From NCBI GenBank assembly GCA_017889125.1, contig JAGHER010000168.1, forward strand, positions 1 through 34,296: 34,296 bases of DNA. The letters are read 5' to 3'. Both the position numbers and the translations under genes were made by a program. How positions within the stretch are numbered: position 1 is the first letter of the stretch; the number at the start of each line of letters is the position of its first letter. The notes below the pieces were generated by a model. That model was not told where the DNA came from. It saw only the letters and a program-made list of their open reading frames with translations, and ran no database searches. Shown piece after piece: positions 1-6,790 of the stretch. Source of the DNA: Lachnospiraceae bacterium. Its GTDB lineage: Bacteria; Bacillota; Clostridia; Lachnospirales; Lachnospiraceae.

Positions 1-38
1 CACGAATTTCCCATCCCCATTCATATTCTTTCTCAAGT

Positions 39-54
39 TAACATATATATGTTA
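39..54. promoter_or_regulatory. 16-bp perfect palindrome upstream of the MerR-type gene
   Basis: TAACATAT is followed directly by its reverse complement ATATGTTA, ending 36 bases before the start of the MerR-type gene. The position suits an operator or promoter-proximal dyad. MerR-family proteins often bind dyads in their own promoters, so autoregulation is a reasonable guess. An AT-rich palindrome can also arise by chance, and no clear -35/-10 pair was identified here. Confidence 0.4.
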
Positions 55-90
55 CTAAGGTCAAGAAATACATGGACAAGGAGAGAGAGA

Positions 91-1740
91 ATGGATGAGA
101 TACGTTATTTAATATCGGATGCCTCCAAGAAGGTTGATGTAGAAACTCATGTCCTGCGGTATTGGGAGGAGGAGCTGGGCATTTCCATACCTCGGAATGA
201 GATGGGCCATAGATATTATACAGAGTTTCACATACAGTTATTCTGCCAGGTGAAGAAGCTGAAGGACAAGGGGTATCAGCTGAAGGCAATTAAGAATGCT
301 CTTCAGCAGGTGATGGCCCATAATCAGGGGCTGGCAGAGACTGGGATTTTTCTGGAAGAGGATATGTCCAGAACATTGGTGAGAGGAGGACTGCGCCGGG
401 ATGGGGAAAAGCGTCAGGAAACTGATGCGGGAAATGCAGTGGCAAATGCAAATACGGCAAATGGGCTTTCCCTATTGGAGATGGTGGAAACGGGTGCTGG
501 AGAGCTGACGGCACAGAATGGGGATTTACCTCTGGTGAACACGGACATGCTGGAGTTGGAGGGTGATATGTATCCCGATGGAGAGGAGGGGGTAAGTGAG
601 GCAGAGAATTTGCAGGCGGAAGAGGTTTGGGATGAAGAGGAATCCGAGGATGAGGAGAGTTTGAACGATACAGACAGCCTAAGCCAGGATGAGTATCGGT
701 ACGAGATGAATCATGCAGATGATGCTGATTGGGAATTGGATTTAGGGTCAGGAGGATATCTGGATGGGGAAGCAGCTGATGACAGGGAGGTTTTGGACGA
801 AGAAAAATTACATAATGATGAGGAATTAAATCTGGAAAGGATGGAAGATGCTGCGCATTGCGGCCCGGTGAATTCTGCAGGAATCATGCGGCTGGCGGAT
901 TACAGCCGGCTGGAACCGGCGGCAGTTCAGCGGGTAAAGTCAGTGCTTTGGAGTCGGAGAAAGATTCAAGGAGAGGAGTTAAAGAGCACACAGGAGAAGG
1001 TGCAGGAGAAGGAAGTGACTGTTCGTTCTGAACGTGATCAGCAGGAAGAGGCTTCTGCTGCGGAGGGGAAGGATAATGTTCTGAAATCTGGAGAAATAAT
1101 GAAAGAGGATGGGCAGTCAGACATGAAAAATCGGGTGAAAAATGGGAAAAAGCCTTCCGCCTGGGAGCGGAGGAAGGGGATGCTTGCAGGAGAGAAAGGA
1201 GACCGGCAGGAAATACTGGATAATGTGGCGGAGTCTTCACTGGGAACAGGACAGGAATCAGCCAATCTGGAATTGGAGACAGGAGAAAATGACGGAAAAC
1301 CAGCAGAAAAAAATTTGGGCAGGGCAAGAGGCGGAGCACTCCGGCCGGAAGAATTGGCAAGTCAGCAGGAAATGGAAGAGGCAGCATTAGCAGGGGAAGA
1401 CATGCAGGATGATTCGACATGTTTTGCCGTAGTGAGCCGAGACGAAAAAATGCAGCAGTTTCAGGAGATCATGAACCATATTATTGGGCGGGCTTTGGAG
1501 GTCAACAATGAAAAGCTCAGTAATGAAATCAGCGGCATTGTAAATCAGAGACTGACGGAGGAGCTGGAAGATTTGATGCGGATTCGGGACGAGCGTGAAG
1601 AGGAGCGGTACCGCCAATTGGATGAAGTTATCCGAAGCTTCCAACGGGAAAGTCAGGGAAAAGCAGAGGCGGCAGCCACCAGGATTCCTTTTTTTCGCAA
1701 AAAACGTTTTGGCAGAAATGGAAAGCAAATAAAAAAATAA
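91..1740 (+). CDS. MerR-type helix-turn-helix protein with long acidic tail
   Basis: The 549-residue protein starts at ATG 91, which follows AAGGAGAG at a good distance; the in-frame ATG at 49 lacks a ribosome site. Residues about 5-75 resemble a MerR winged-helix domain (DVETHVLRYWEEELG, then GHRYYTEFHIQLF), as in MerR and RacA-like proteins. The middle (about 120-430) is low-complexity, rich in Glu and Asp, and probably disordered. The C-terminus (about 465-535) is a charged, coiled-coil-like helix with a basic tail (FFRKKRFGRNGKQIKK). MerR regulators are usually 100-300 residues, so this one is exceptional. A DNA-binding head, acidic linker, coiled coil and basic tail would suit a RacA-like chromosome-anchoring or structural role as well as transcription control. 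I cannot choose between these. A terminator hairpin follows. Confidence 0.75.
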   Translation: MDEIRYLISDASKKVDVETHVLRYWEEELGISIPRNEMGHRYYTEFHIQLFCQVKKLKDKGYQLKAIKNALQQVMAHNQGLAETGIFLEEDMSRTLVRGGLRRDGEKRQETDAGNAVANANTANGLSLLEMVETGAGELTAQNGDLPLVNTDMLELEGDMYPDGEEGVSEAENLQAEEVWDEEESEDEESLNDTDSLSQDEYRYEMNHADDADWELDLGSGGYLDGEAADDREVLDEEKLHNDEELNLERMEDAAHCGPVNSAGIMRLADYSRLEPAAVQRVKSVLWSRRKIQGEELKSTQEKVQEKEVTVRSERDQQEEASAAEGKDNVLKSGEIMKEDGQSDMKNRVKNGKKPSAWERRKGMLAGEKGDRQEILDNVAESSLGTGQESANLELETGENDGKPAEKNLGRARGGALRPEELASQQEMEEAALAGEDMQDDSTCFAVVSRDEKMQQFQEIMNHIIGRALEVNNEKLSNEISGIVNQRLTEELEDLMRIRDEREEERYRQLDEVIRSFQRESQGKAEAAATRIPFFRKKRFGRNGKQIKK

Positions 1741-1760
1741 ATCAGAAGGCAAGAATGATA

Positions 1761-1800
1761 GCACCCCATTGCGAAGAGAATAAAGCTTCCAATGGGGTGC
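1761..1800. terminator. Terminator-like hairpin between convergent genes
   Basis: GCACCCCATTG (1761-1771) pairs perfectly with CAATGGGGTGC (1790-1800), and GAAG/CTTC inside extends the stem. The T-rich tract after it is weak on both strands. It lies between two convergent genes, so it probably serves both. Confidence 0.7.
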
Positions 1801-1842
1801 TGCAGTTTAATTCGGTTATATTTTCATGGAGCAGTCATTGGA

Positions 1843-2580
1843 TTACTGCCCATCCAATGACTGGCAGGCCTGAACAAACGCGCGGAAAAGCTTTGCAGAG
1901 GCCTCATCGTTTTCCCAGAGGTATTCTGGGTGCCACTGCACACCGATGAGGAATGGATAATCTGCCATTTCGATTTCCTCGATAATGCCGTCCGGGGCGA
2001 CGGCGCCGGCCATCAGCCCAGGGGCCAGTCTGCGGACTGCCTGATGATGACAGCTGTTAACCGCCAGCTGCCGGCTGCTGCCGCAGATTTGTGATAAACG
2101 GCTTCCATCGGCTACAGTAACGTGATGGGTGGGGACAGAGTAGGCCGCAGGCTGGGTATGGGCAATAGGAAAACTGCAGGTGTGCTGGCTTTTTATGTCC
2201 TGGTAAATATCCCCGCCCAGTCCGATATTCAGCATCTGGGCGCCGCGGCAGATCCCGAGAATCGGCTTTTTTTGCTGCATTGCCTCGGAGAGTAAATCAA
2301 GCTCCAGCTGATCCCGGCGGACGGAGATGGTGCCGCAGTGTTCATGAACCTCCTCGCCCCACAGGAATGGGTGTGGGTCGGGGCCGCCGGTAAAAAGGAA
2401 GCCATGGCATAAGGCGGCCAGCTGGCGGATCTCGTCTCTGGAGATTTCCAGCGGAAAGATAAAGGGCAGGGCCCCGGCGGCGCGCAGTGCCCGGATGTAA
2501 GTGGGACGGATGGAAAGATCGTCATTCTCGATATTGTGGGAGGGGGTCAGGCCGATGAGAGGTCTGGATGAATTGGTCAT
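1843..2580 (-). CDS. Class I glutamine amidotransferase, gamma-Glu-GABA hydrolase-like (peptidase C26)
   Basis: The 245-residue protein belongs to the PuuD-like class I glutamine amidotransferases, which hydrolyse gamma-glutamyl amide bonds such as that of gamma-glutamyl-GABA. Visible landmarks are the N-terminal RPLIGLTPSHN, the oxyanion region FTGGPDPHP, the nucleophile elbow GICRGAQMLN with its catalytic Cys, and GVQWHPEY with the catalytic His. Start choice: ATG 2580 lies 8 bases after AGAGGT. A longer open frame reaches back to 2715, but its extra residues cover a hairpin and have no ribosome site. No polyamine genes are nearby, so the substrate is unknown. The gene stands alone, convergent with the MerR-type gene. 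Confidence 0.85.
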   Translation of the reverse strand: MTNSSRPLIGLTPSHNIENDDLSIRPTYIRALRAAGALPFIFPLEISRDEIRQLAALCHGFLFTGGPDPHPFLWGEEVHEHCGTISVRRDQLELDLLSEAMQQKKPILGICRGAQMLNIGLGGDIYQDIKSQHTCSFPIAHTQPAAYSVPTHHVTVADGSRLSQICGSSRQLAVNSCHHQAVRRLAPGLMAGAVAPDGIIEEIEMADYPFLIGVQWHPEYLWENDEASAKLFRAFVQACQSLDGQ

Positions 2581-2642
2581 GAGCATTACCTCTTTTTTGA
2601 TGGTTATTGCTTGCTTTGATGATATTTGCCTGTGACAAATTC

Positions 2643-2662
2643 GCTCCGCCAGGCTGCGGAGC
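2643..2662 (-). promoter_or_regulatory. Hairpin in the 5' region of the amidotransferase gene
   Basis: GCTCCGC (2643-2649) and GCGGAGC (2656-2662) form a perfect 7-bp dyad about 60 bases upstream of the amidotransferase start. No T-tract follows on the minus strand, so it is not a clear terminator. It may be a leader hairpin or an operator. A TTGACA-like element lies further upstream (complement of 2692-2697), but no good -10 sits at the right distance. Confidence 0.35.
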
Positions 2663-2736
2663 AAAGAGAAAAAGAGAAAAATGAAAATAAATGTCAACAG
2701 CGGCTGCTTCTCCAACCGGAATGGTTGTCTGCAATA

Positions 2737-2767
2737 AAAATGCCCCTTCCCACGGAAGAGGCATTTA
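2737..2767 (-). terminator. Rho-independent terminator of the ferredoxin gene
   Basis: Read on the minus strand, an ATGCC-CTTCC type stem with a short CGTGG-like loop and one mismatch is followed by TTTTTATT. It begins 12 bases after the ferredoxin stop codon. Confidence 0.75.
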
Positions 2768-2778
2768 TGTAAGAGAAA

Positions 2779-2949
2779 TCAACCTTCCTCAATAGCGCCG
2801 GTAGGACATACACCAGCACAGGTGCCGCAGCTGATGCAGCTATCTGCATCGATAACGTACTTTCCATCTCCCTCAGCGATAGCGCTTACCGGACATTCGC
2901 CAGCGCAGGTGCCGCAGCTAACACAAGAATCATTAATTACATATGCCAT
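2779..2949 (-). CDS. 2[4Fe-4S] ferredoxin
   Basis: This 56-residue protein is a clostridial-type ferredoxin, a small soluble electron carrier for anaerobic metabolism (pyruvate:ferredoxin oxidoreductase, hydrogenases, Rnf). It holds two cysteine clusters, CVSCGTCAGECP near residue 9 and CISCGTCAGVCP near residue 38. Each contributes CxxCxxC plus a remote Cys-Pro, the binding set for two [4Fe-4S] clusters. Start ATG 2949 follows a textbook AAAGGAGGT. It has its own promoter (TTGAAT, 17 bp, TAAAAT on the minus strand) and its own terminator, so it is a single-gene transcript. Length and spacing match the family exactly. Confidence 0.95.
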   Translation of the reverse strand: MAYVINDSCVSCGTCAGECPVSAIAEGDGKYVIDADSCISCGTCAGVCPTGAIEEG

Positions 2950-2984
2950 GATATTACCTCCTTTTATTCTTTGAATTTGTCTAT

Positions 2985-3013
2985 ATTTTATACTAAAAGA
3001 TAAAAATATTCAA
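2985..3013 (-). promoter_or_regulatory. Promoter of the ferredoxin gene
   Basis: On the minus strand TTGAAT (complement of 3008-3013) is followed after 17 bp by TAAAAT (complement of 2985-2990), about 36 bases before the ferredoxin start. Both hexamers are close to the sigma-A consensus. Confidence 0.6.
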
Positions 3014-3178
3014 GAGGAAAATAGTGGTCCCTGTGTATTAATATCAGAACAGATTGAAAAAAATCAAGAAAAATACGGGTAAAAAGTTAACGGGCGAAAA
3101 AAACAAAAGTTTAAGTAAAACAAGAAAAAAAATACAGTAAAAACAGAAAAATATGCGTCGGAAGCAAAGTTTTCCTCC

Positions 3179-3220
3179 TTGTCAAAAAGGTGGATTAGTA
3201 TTATAGTGATAGTAATCATT
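3179..3220 (+). promoter_or_regulatory. Promoter with overlapping Crp/Fnr-like dyad upstream of the DUF1858 gene
   Basis: TTGTCA (3179-3184), a 17-bp spacer and TATAGT (3202-3207) make a sigma-A promoter. TGAT-AGTA-ATCA (3207-3218) overlaps the -10 end and predicted start site. It resembles the Crp/Fnr-type half-site pair (TTGAT, N4, ATCAA), a position that suits repression. The rest of 2950-3178 is AT-rich and holds only the divergent ferredoxin promoter. Confidence 0.5.
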
Positions 3221-3240
3221 ATTCTAAGGAGGTAATTCAG

Positions 3241-3441
3241 ATGCAGATCAGTAAAGATATGATAATCGGTGATTTAATTCAGATGCACGAGACAATTGCT
3301 CCCATGCTGATGCGTGCAGGCATGCACTGCCTGGGCTGCCCGGCTTCTCAGGCGGAATCGCTGGAAGAGGCGTGCATGGTTCATGGAATTGACTGTGACA
3401 CCCTGGTTGCAAATATGAATGAGGTTCTGGCTGCATTATAA
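3241..3441 (+). CDS. DUF1858 domain protein (hybrid-cluster-associated redox disulfide type)
   Basis: The 66-residue protein fits the DUF1858 family, often found beside or fused to hybrid cluster proteins and other anaerobic redox enzymes. The core is [12 protein letters not shown], then [18 protein letters not shown], where Cys-x2-Cys sits at about residues 30-33. The paired cysteines suggest a redox disulfide or metal site; the exact activity of the family is not settled. Start ATG 3241 follows TAAGGAGGT. It forms a single-gene transcript, with a promoter just upstream and a structured terminator downstream, and is divergent from the ferredoxin gene. Confidence 0.88.
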   Translation: MQISKDMIIGDLIQMHETIAPMLMRAGMHCLGCPASQAESLEEACMVHGIDCDTLVANMNEVLAAL

Positions 3442-3478
3442 TTTGCCGTATTTTGCGGAAGCAGCAAAAGGAGAAAGA

Positions 3479-3552
3479 ACCGGCACATCTGTCTGGAAGC
3501 AGCTGTCTCTTTGGGACAGCTCTCCGGGGCTGATGGGCCGGTCTTTTGTTTT
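3479..3552 (+). terminator. Nested hairpin terminator after the DUF1858 gene
   Basis: An outer stem ACCGGC (3479-3484)/GCCGGT (3537-3542) encloses an inner perfect stem AGCTGTC (3501-3507)/GACAGCT (3515-3521). CTTTTGTTTT follows. It lies between the convergent DUF1858 gene and mecA. Confidence 0.65.
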
Positions 3553-3561
3553 GCATGTTAA

Positions 3562-4326
3562 TTACAGCTGAGCCAGCGCCTTAAGGGCATCCTTGCGGAT
3601 AAGCATTTCATAATGCTCCTCATAATATGCCTCTGTAGCGTAATCATGCCGGATCTTTGTGCCGTATTCAGCCAGAATATTGCAGATCCTGCTGAAATCC
3701 AGAGAATCGGAATTACGTTTTACCAGCAGATAGTAACGGCCGGTGGCCGGATTTTTATAGAGGCAGCTTCTGCCGTCAAAGGAAGGCTCGACCACCTTTG
3801 CGGCATCGCAGATCTGATCGAAAGAGGAAAACATGAAAATGCGGACATTGTCGGTGGATGAAGGCTGAAGAGCATTTTCTTTTGCATCGGCAGCGGGAGC
3901 ATCCGCTTCCTGGGAATCCTGGGTGATGGCAGCGCTGTCCTTTTCCTGGGCAGCATCTTTCAGGTACTGCATCAGTCCCTCCGCACCTTCCAAAAGCTCG
4001 CTGGTAAGGTCATTGAGCAGGCTGTCCTCGTCTTCTGACATAGGTGAAAATTTGGCAAAACGAGTGTCCAGCTCCTCCGGGTCCTCCATCTTGGTGATGA
4101 CCAGCATGACGCTCTCATTGGACAACGGGATGGCCTCCACCATCAGGGGAATATCATCCGCCTCAAATCCGACCTCATTGGATGCCTTTTGAATCATTTC
4201 ACGAAACAGATTCTTTGCTTTCTCGCTGCCGTAGGCCAGTTCGCTTAAATTCAGATTGCGGGCGCTCAGATCGAAATTATTTAGGGTACAGCGAATCTGA
4301 TTTTCACTTATGCGTTCTATCTTCAT
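3562..4326 (-). CDS. mecA: Adaptor protein MecA
   Basis: MecA (254 residues) is the adaptor that delivers unfolded or regulatory proteins, such as ComK in Bacillus, to the ClpC-ClpP protease. The N-terminal domain MKIERISENQIRCTLNNFDL is diagnostic for substrate binding. An acidic linker follows (about 95-160, rich in Asp, Glu, Ala and Ser), then a C-terminal domain (about 160-254: VRIFMFSSFDQICDAAKVV, ending with YEEHYEMLIRKDALKALAQL) that contacts ClpC. Length matches the family. Start ATG 4326 follows GGAAGTG; an overlapping out-of-frame ATG at 4330 is ignored. No competence genes are present, so its substrate here is unknown. Confidence 0.9.
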   Translation of the reverse strand: MKIERISENQIRCTLNNFDLSARNLNLSELAYGSEKAKNLFREMIQKASNEVGFEADDIPLMVEAIPLSNESVMLVITKMEDPEELDTRFAKFSPMSEDEDSLLNDLTSELLEGAEGLMQYLKDAAQEKDSAAITQDSQEADAPAADAKENALQPSSTDNVRIFMFSSFDQICDAAKVVEPSFDGRSCLYKNPATGRYYLLVKRNSDSLDFSRICNILAEYGTKIRHDYATEAYYEEHYEMLIRKDALKALAQL

Positions 4327-4537
4327 TCATAATCACTTCCTATCCTGTCGGTTTCCAGATTGGTAAATTTGCAATGGAAGAATGATAAACTTCTTCAATA
4401 ATAATATACTATACTATATCACAAAATAGCAATTACTATGAAAAATTTTTTTGAAAAAGTTAAGAGATTTGAAATTAGGTATTGTAAAATTATGTAAAAT
4501 ATAGTAAAATATTTCCAGAGATGATTTTGGGGAGGTG
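4327..4537. promoter_or_regulatory. AT-rich divergent promoter region between mecA and the kinase gene
   Basis: This spacer is strongly AT-rich. On the minus strand a TATATT-like element in 4395-4425 with TTGCTA upstream could serve mecA. Towards the kinase, three head-to-tail 10-bp units ending in GTAAAAT (4481-4510) repeat a possible -10 hexamer (TAAAAT) once per helical turn. No -35 sits at a clean distance, so the exact promoters are uncertain. Confidence 0.4.
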
Positions 4538-4652
4538 ATGGTTTGGGGACTGGATTTTAGCTGGAAAATATGAGGTTTGCCGGGAGATTGGCAGCGGGAG
4601 GACAGGGACTGTATATCTGGTCAGACACCGGGAGCTGGGAGAATACCGGGCG
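4521..4652 (+). other. Displaced N-lobe coding sequence of the kinase: no usable in-frame start
   Basis: Read in the kinase frame, 4560-4658 encodes AGKYEVCREIGSGRTGTV and then YLVRHRELGEYRAVK, a textbook kinase glycine loop and the AVK lysine strand. This frame is closed by TGA at 4536-4538 and has no ATG, GTG, TTG or CTG between that stop and GTG 4653. A strong site, GGGGAGGTG (4529-4537), sits in front, with ATG 4538 and TTG 4543 in the other two frames and ATG 4521 in frame but cut by the TGA. A one-base change in the G run (4545-4548) or T run (4555-4558) would join a start to the kinase. Confidence 0.8.
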
Positions 4653-6062
4653 GTGAAGACGGTGAGAAAGGACAGCGTCCGCTATGAGACCTTCCGCAGG
4701 GAGGCGCTTCTTCTTAAAGGCCTGCGCCATCCGGGGATTCCGGTGATTTATGACCTTGAGGAGGACGAAAATTTCGGTTATCTGATTGAAGAGTATCTTC
4801 AGGGGGATTCGCTGGAGACCATAGCCGGAGAGCGCTCGCCGCTGCCCATCCGCAGCATACTGCAGTACGCCATACAGATCTGCAGCGTGGTAAGCTATCT
4901 GCATTCAGCAGGTCCGGAGCCCATCCTTCACCTGGATCTGCAGCCGAAGAATCTTCTGATCTGCGGCCATGCAGTGAAGCTGATTGATTTTGACCAGGCA
5001 TCTACCCGCGCACAGGCGAATCAGATCAGGCGGAGGTTCGGTACCGTGGGCTTTGCGGCTCCGGAGCAGTATGATTTTACAAGAGAACTGGATGAACGCA
5101 CAGATATTTATGCCATTGGCTGTCTCCTTTTCTATCTGACCACAGGAAGCTGCCCGGACAGGAAGATCACCCCTGCTGTATTGGGGCAGAAAATGTGGAG
5201 CCGCGAGGCTGGCCGGATTGTAGCCGCCTGTCTGGAGCCGGACGGGGATAGGCGGTATGGATCAGCAGCTTTGCTGCAAGGAGATCTGGAAGCGCTTTTG
5301 CGGGATATCCCCTCATCTCTGGTGATTGCGGTGTATGGCAATGAGCCGTGCACCGGTGCGACTCACCTAAGCCTTGCGCTTTGCGCCAGTCTGTGGCGGA
5401 AGGGAATCACAAACCGCTATGAGGAGTGCCATCCCTTTGGAAATATCCGCAGGCTTCAGGAGAAGGGCAGCCGGATTGATGAAAATGGCTGCTTTCGGGC
5501 CTGGGGCTGTATGCTGAAGCCCTATTATGGCCGGCAGGCTTCATTTTTGCCGGGAGCCGGGCCGGTAGTGATTCAGGACAGAGGGGCGCTGGAACGTGCG
5601 GATGGACTGTATATTTCGGAGGAGGAACCAGCCGCCGTTATATTAACAGCTGGAGGCAAGTGGTGGAACCGGCCGACGGATGAGGAATTTATCCGGATTT
5701 ATGAAAAACGCCTTATTCTGCTGTACGATTTTTCTCCTGGAAGCATCGGACTTTCCAGGCCCCGGGTGAAGCTTCCCGGCAGGATACTGCGGATGCCTCT
5801 CTTTGCCAATCCATTTGTTCCGGACCGCCGGGCAGAGCAGTGGATGGATATGCTGTGGAGCTGCCTGGTGAAGATTTTTGAGGAGCAGGAGCTGGACTTA
5901 CAGGCTGTGGAGAAAGAGTGCATGCCGGGAGCGCGCTTTCGGCGGGAAACGCTGAGCCGCAGACTCCAAAGTAAGGAAAGCTGGACCAGGAGGCTTTCCC
6001 AGCAGGCAGCAGGACTGATGACATCGATGAAAGCGGGAAGGCGTAAAAGGCGGCAGCAGTAA
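4653..6062 (+). CDS. Ser/Thr protein kinase fused to a Lys-less MinD/CpaE-like domain (5' end frame-disrupted)
   Basis: The open frame from GTG 4653 gives 469 residues, but that GTG is the valine of the AVK strand, so the true protein should begin about 40 residues earlier. Kinase landmarks are the lysine right after that valine, HLDLQPKN (about residues 90-97, catalytic Asp and Asn), LIDFDQAS (DFG variant), the APEQYD loop and DERTDIYAIGCLLF. The C-terminal half (about 220-430) starts IAVYGNEPCTGATHLSLAL, like a Walker A strand whose lysine is replaced. It continues with VVIQDRG and RILRMPLFANPF, matching the order of strands in the next gene product. No membrane segment is seen, so it is probably cytoplasmic. 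The kinase call is firm; the second domain is an inference from pattern. Confidence 0.85.
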   Translation: MKTVRKDSVRYETFRREALLLKGLRHPGIPVIYDLEEDENFGYLIEEYLQGDSLETIAGERSPLPIRSILQYAIQICSVVSYLHSAGPEPILHLDLQPKNLLICGHAVKLIDFDQASTRAQANQIRRRFGTVGFAAPEQYDFTRELDERTDIYAIGCLLFYLTTGSCPDRKITPAVLGQKMWSREAGRIVAACLEPDGDRRYGSAALLQGDLEALLRDIPSSLVIAVYGNEPCTGATHLSLALCASLWRKGITNRYEECHPFGNIRRLQEKGSRIDENGCFRAWGCMLKPYYGRQASFLPGAGPVVIQDRGALERADGLYISEEEPAAVILTAGGKWWNRPTDEEFIRIYEKRLILLYDFSPGSIGLSRPRVKLPGRILRMPLFANPFVPDRRAEQWMDMLWSCLVKIFEEQELDLQAVEKECMPGARFRRETLSRRLQSKESWTRRLSQQAAGLMTSMKAGRRKRRQQ

Positions 6063-6182
6063 ATGGCGGAAGAAGCAAATGATGGAATCTGCAGCTGGGA
6101 GGAAGCGCAAATGCTGGAATCTGCAGCTGGGAGGAAGCGCAGATGCTGGAAACTGCAGATGAGGGAGACACAAGCATGGTGA
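6063..6182 (+). other. Short alternative reading frame across the 32-bp repeats
   Basis: ATG 6063 overlaps the kinase stop region (TAAATG) and opens a 39-codon frame, MAEEANDGICSWEEAQMLES and onward, ending at TGA 6180-6182. It is out of frame with the MinD-like gene. Removing one 32-bp repeat would put it in frame and give an N-terminus MAEEANDGICSWEEAQMLE running straight into the annotated protein. It may be the older start of the downstream gene; translation now is unknown. Confidence 0.35.
6079..6158 (+). repeat. 32-bp tandem direct repeat, two full copies and a partial third
   Basis: Copies start at 6079, 6111 and 6143. The first two agree in 30 of 32 bases; the third diverges after about 15. 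Each begins with ATG (ATGATGG or ATGCTGG) and ends with GGGAGGAAGCGC, so each repeat carries a ribosome site for the ATG of the next. Because 32 is not a multiple of 3, the three ATGs lie in three different frames. Confidence 0.9.
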
Positions 6183-6790
6183 GATTAGATACAGAAAGGC
6201 GAGATGCTGCAGATGCGGTTACCATCGGCGTTGCATCTGCGGGGGAAGGCTGCGGAGCCACACATTTTGCATTGCTTTTTGCCAATTATCTGGCGGCGGT
6301 AGAGCGGAAGCGGACAGCTGTTCTGGAGTGGAAAGAGCAGACGGCATTTGGACAGCTGGGAAAGATCTGTGCGGGAGAGAATGGCCTGGATCCCTTTTCT
6401 GTGCTTGGTGTGGACTATTATCCTCAGAGCGGCGCCAGAGAGTTAGGCCGATGCCTTAAGGAGTACCAGGTTCTTCTTCTGGATTTTGGAAGTCTGGAGG
6501 AGGCGGATGCACCGCTGTTTTTCCAGTGCGGGATCTGCTGTTTCCTGGCCTCTTTGAATGAATGGAAAATCGGCGGGCTGCTTTGCCGCCGACAGTGGAT
6601 TCTGCAGGGAAGAAAGCAGTGGAATTATTTAATGGTCTTTGGAAGCGAGGAGGCACGCCGGGAAGTGGAAAGAAGATACCATCTTGCCTTCCAGCGGATC
6701 CCGTTTGCGCCGGATGCATTTTCCATTGGCAGAGAGATGGCGGCATTCCTGTCTAAGATCTGGGAACGGAGCAGACCGGGGGACCAGTAA
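6143..6790 (+). CDS. MinD/CpaE-like P-loop-fold protein with degenerate Walker A
   Basis: The 215-residue protein has the strand order of the ParA/MinD/CpaE family: VTIGVASAGEGCGATHFAL (about 31-50), where a Walker A would sit but GAT replaces GKT; RTAVLEW; VLLLDFGSLEEAD (Walker B-like, Asp kept); YLMVFGSEE; and FQRIPFAPDAFS. Loss of the lysine makes ATP hydrolysis doubtful. It resembles the C-terminal half of the kinase just upstream, so the two are probably paralogous domains working together. Start ATG 6143 has GGGAGG 8 bases before it. The gap to the kinase (80 bp) is filled with the tandem repeat. CpaE-type proteins position secretion or pilus machinery, but no tad/pilus genes are here, so the role is open. 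Confidence 0.65.
   Translation: MLETADEGDTSMVRLDTERRDAADAVTIGVASAGEGCGATHFALLFANYLAAVERKRTAVLEWKEQTAFGQLGKICAGENGLDPFSVLGVDYYPQSGARELGRCLKEYQVLLLDFGSLEEADAPLFFQCGICCFLASLNEWKIGGLLCRRQWILQGRKQWNYLMVFGSEEARREVERRYHLAFQRIPFAPDAFSIGREMAAFLSKIWERSRPGDQ

Noticed and set aside
884-1420. 178-codon minus-strand frame rich in Pro, Leu and Ser
   Set aside because: Antisense of the Glu/Gln-rich tail of the MerR-type protein.
2581-2715. Hydrophobic N-terminal extension of the amidotransferase
   Set aside because: It has no ribosome site, crosses a perfect hairpin, and the family begins at RPLIGLTP; ATG 2580 has a well-placed site.
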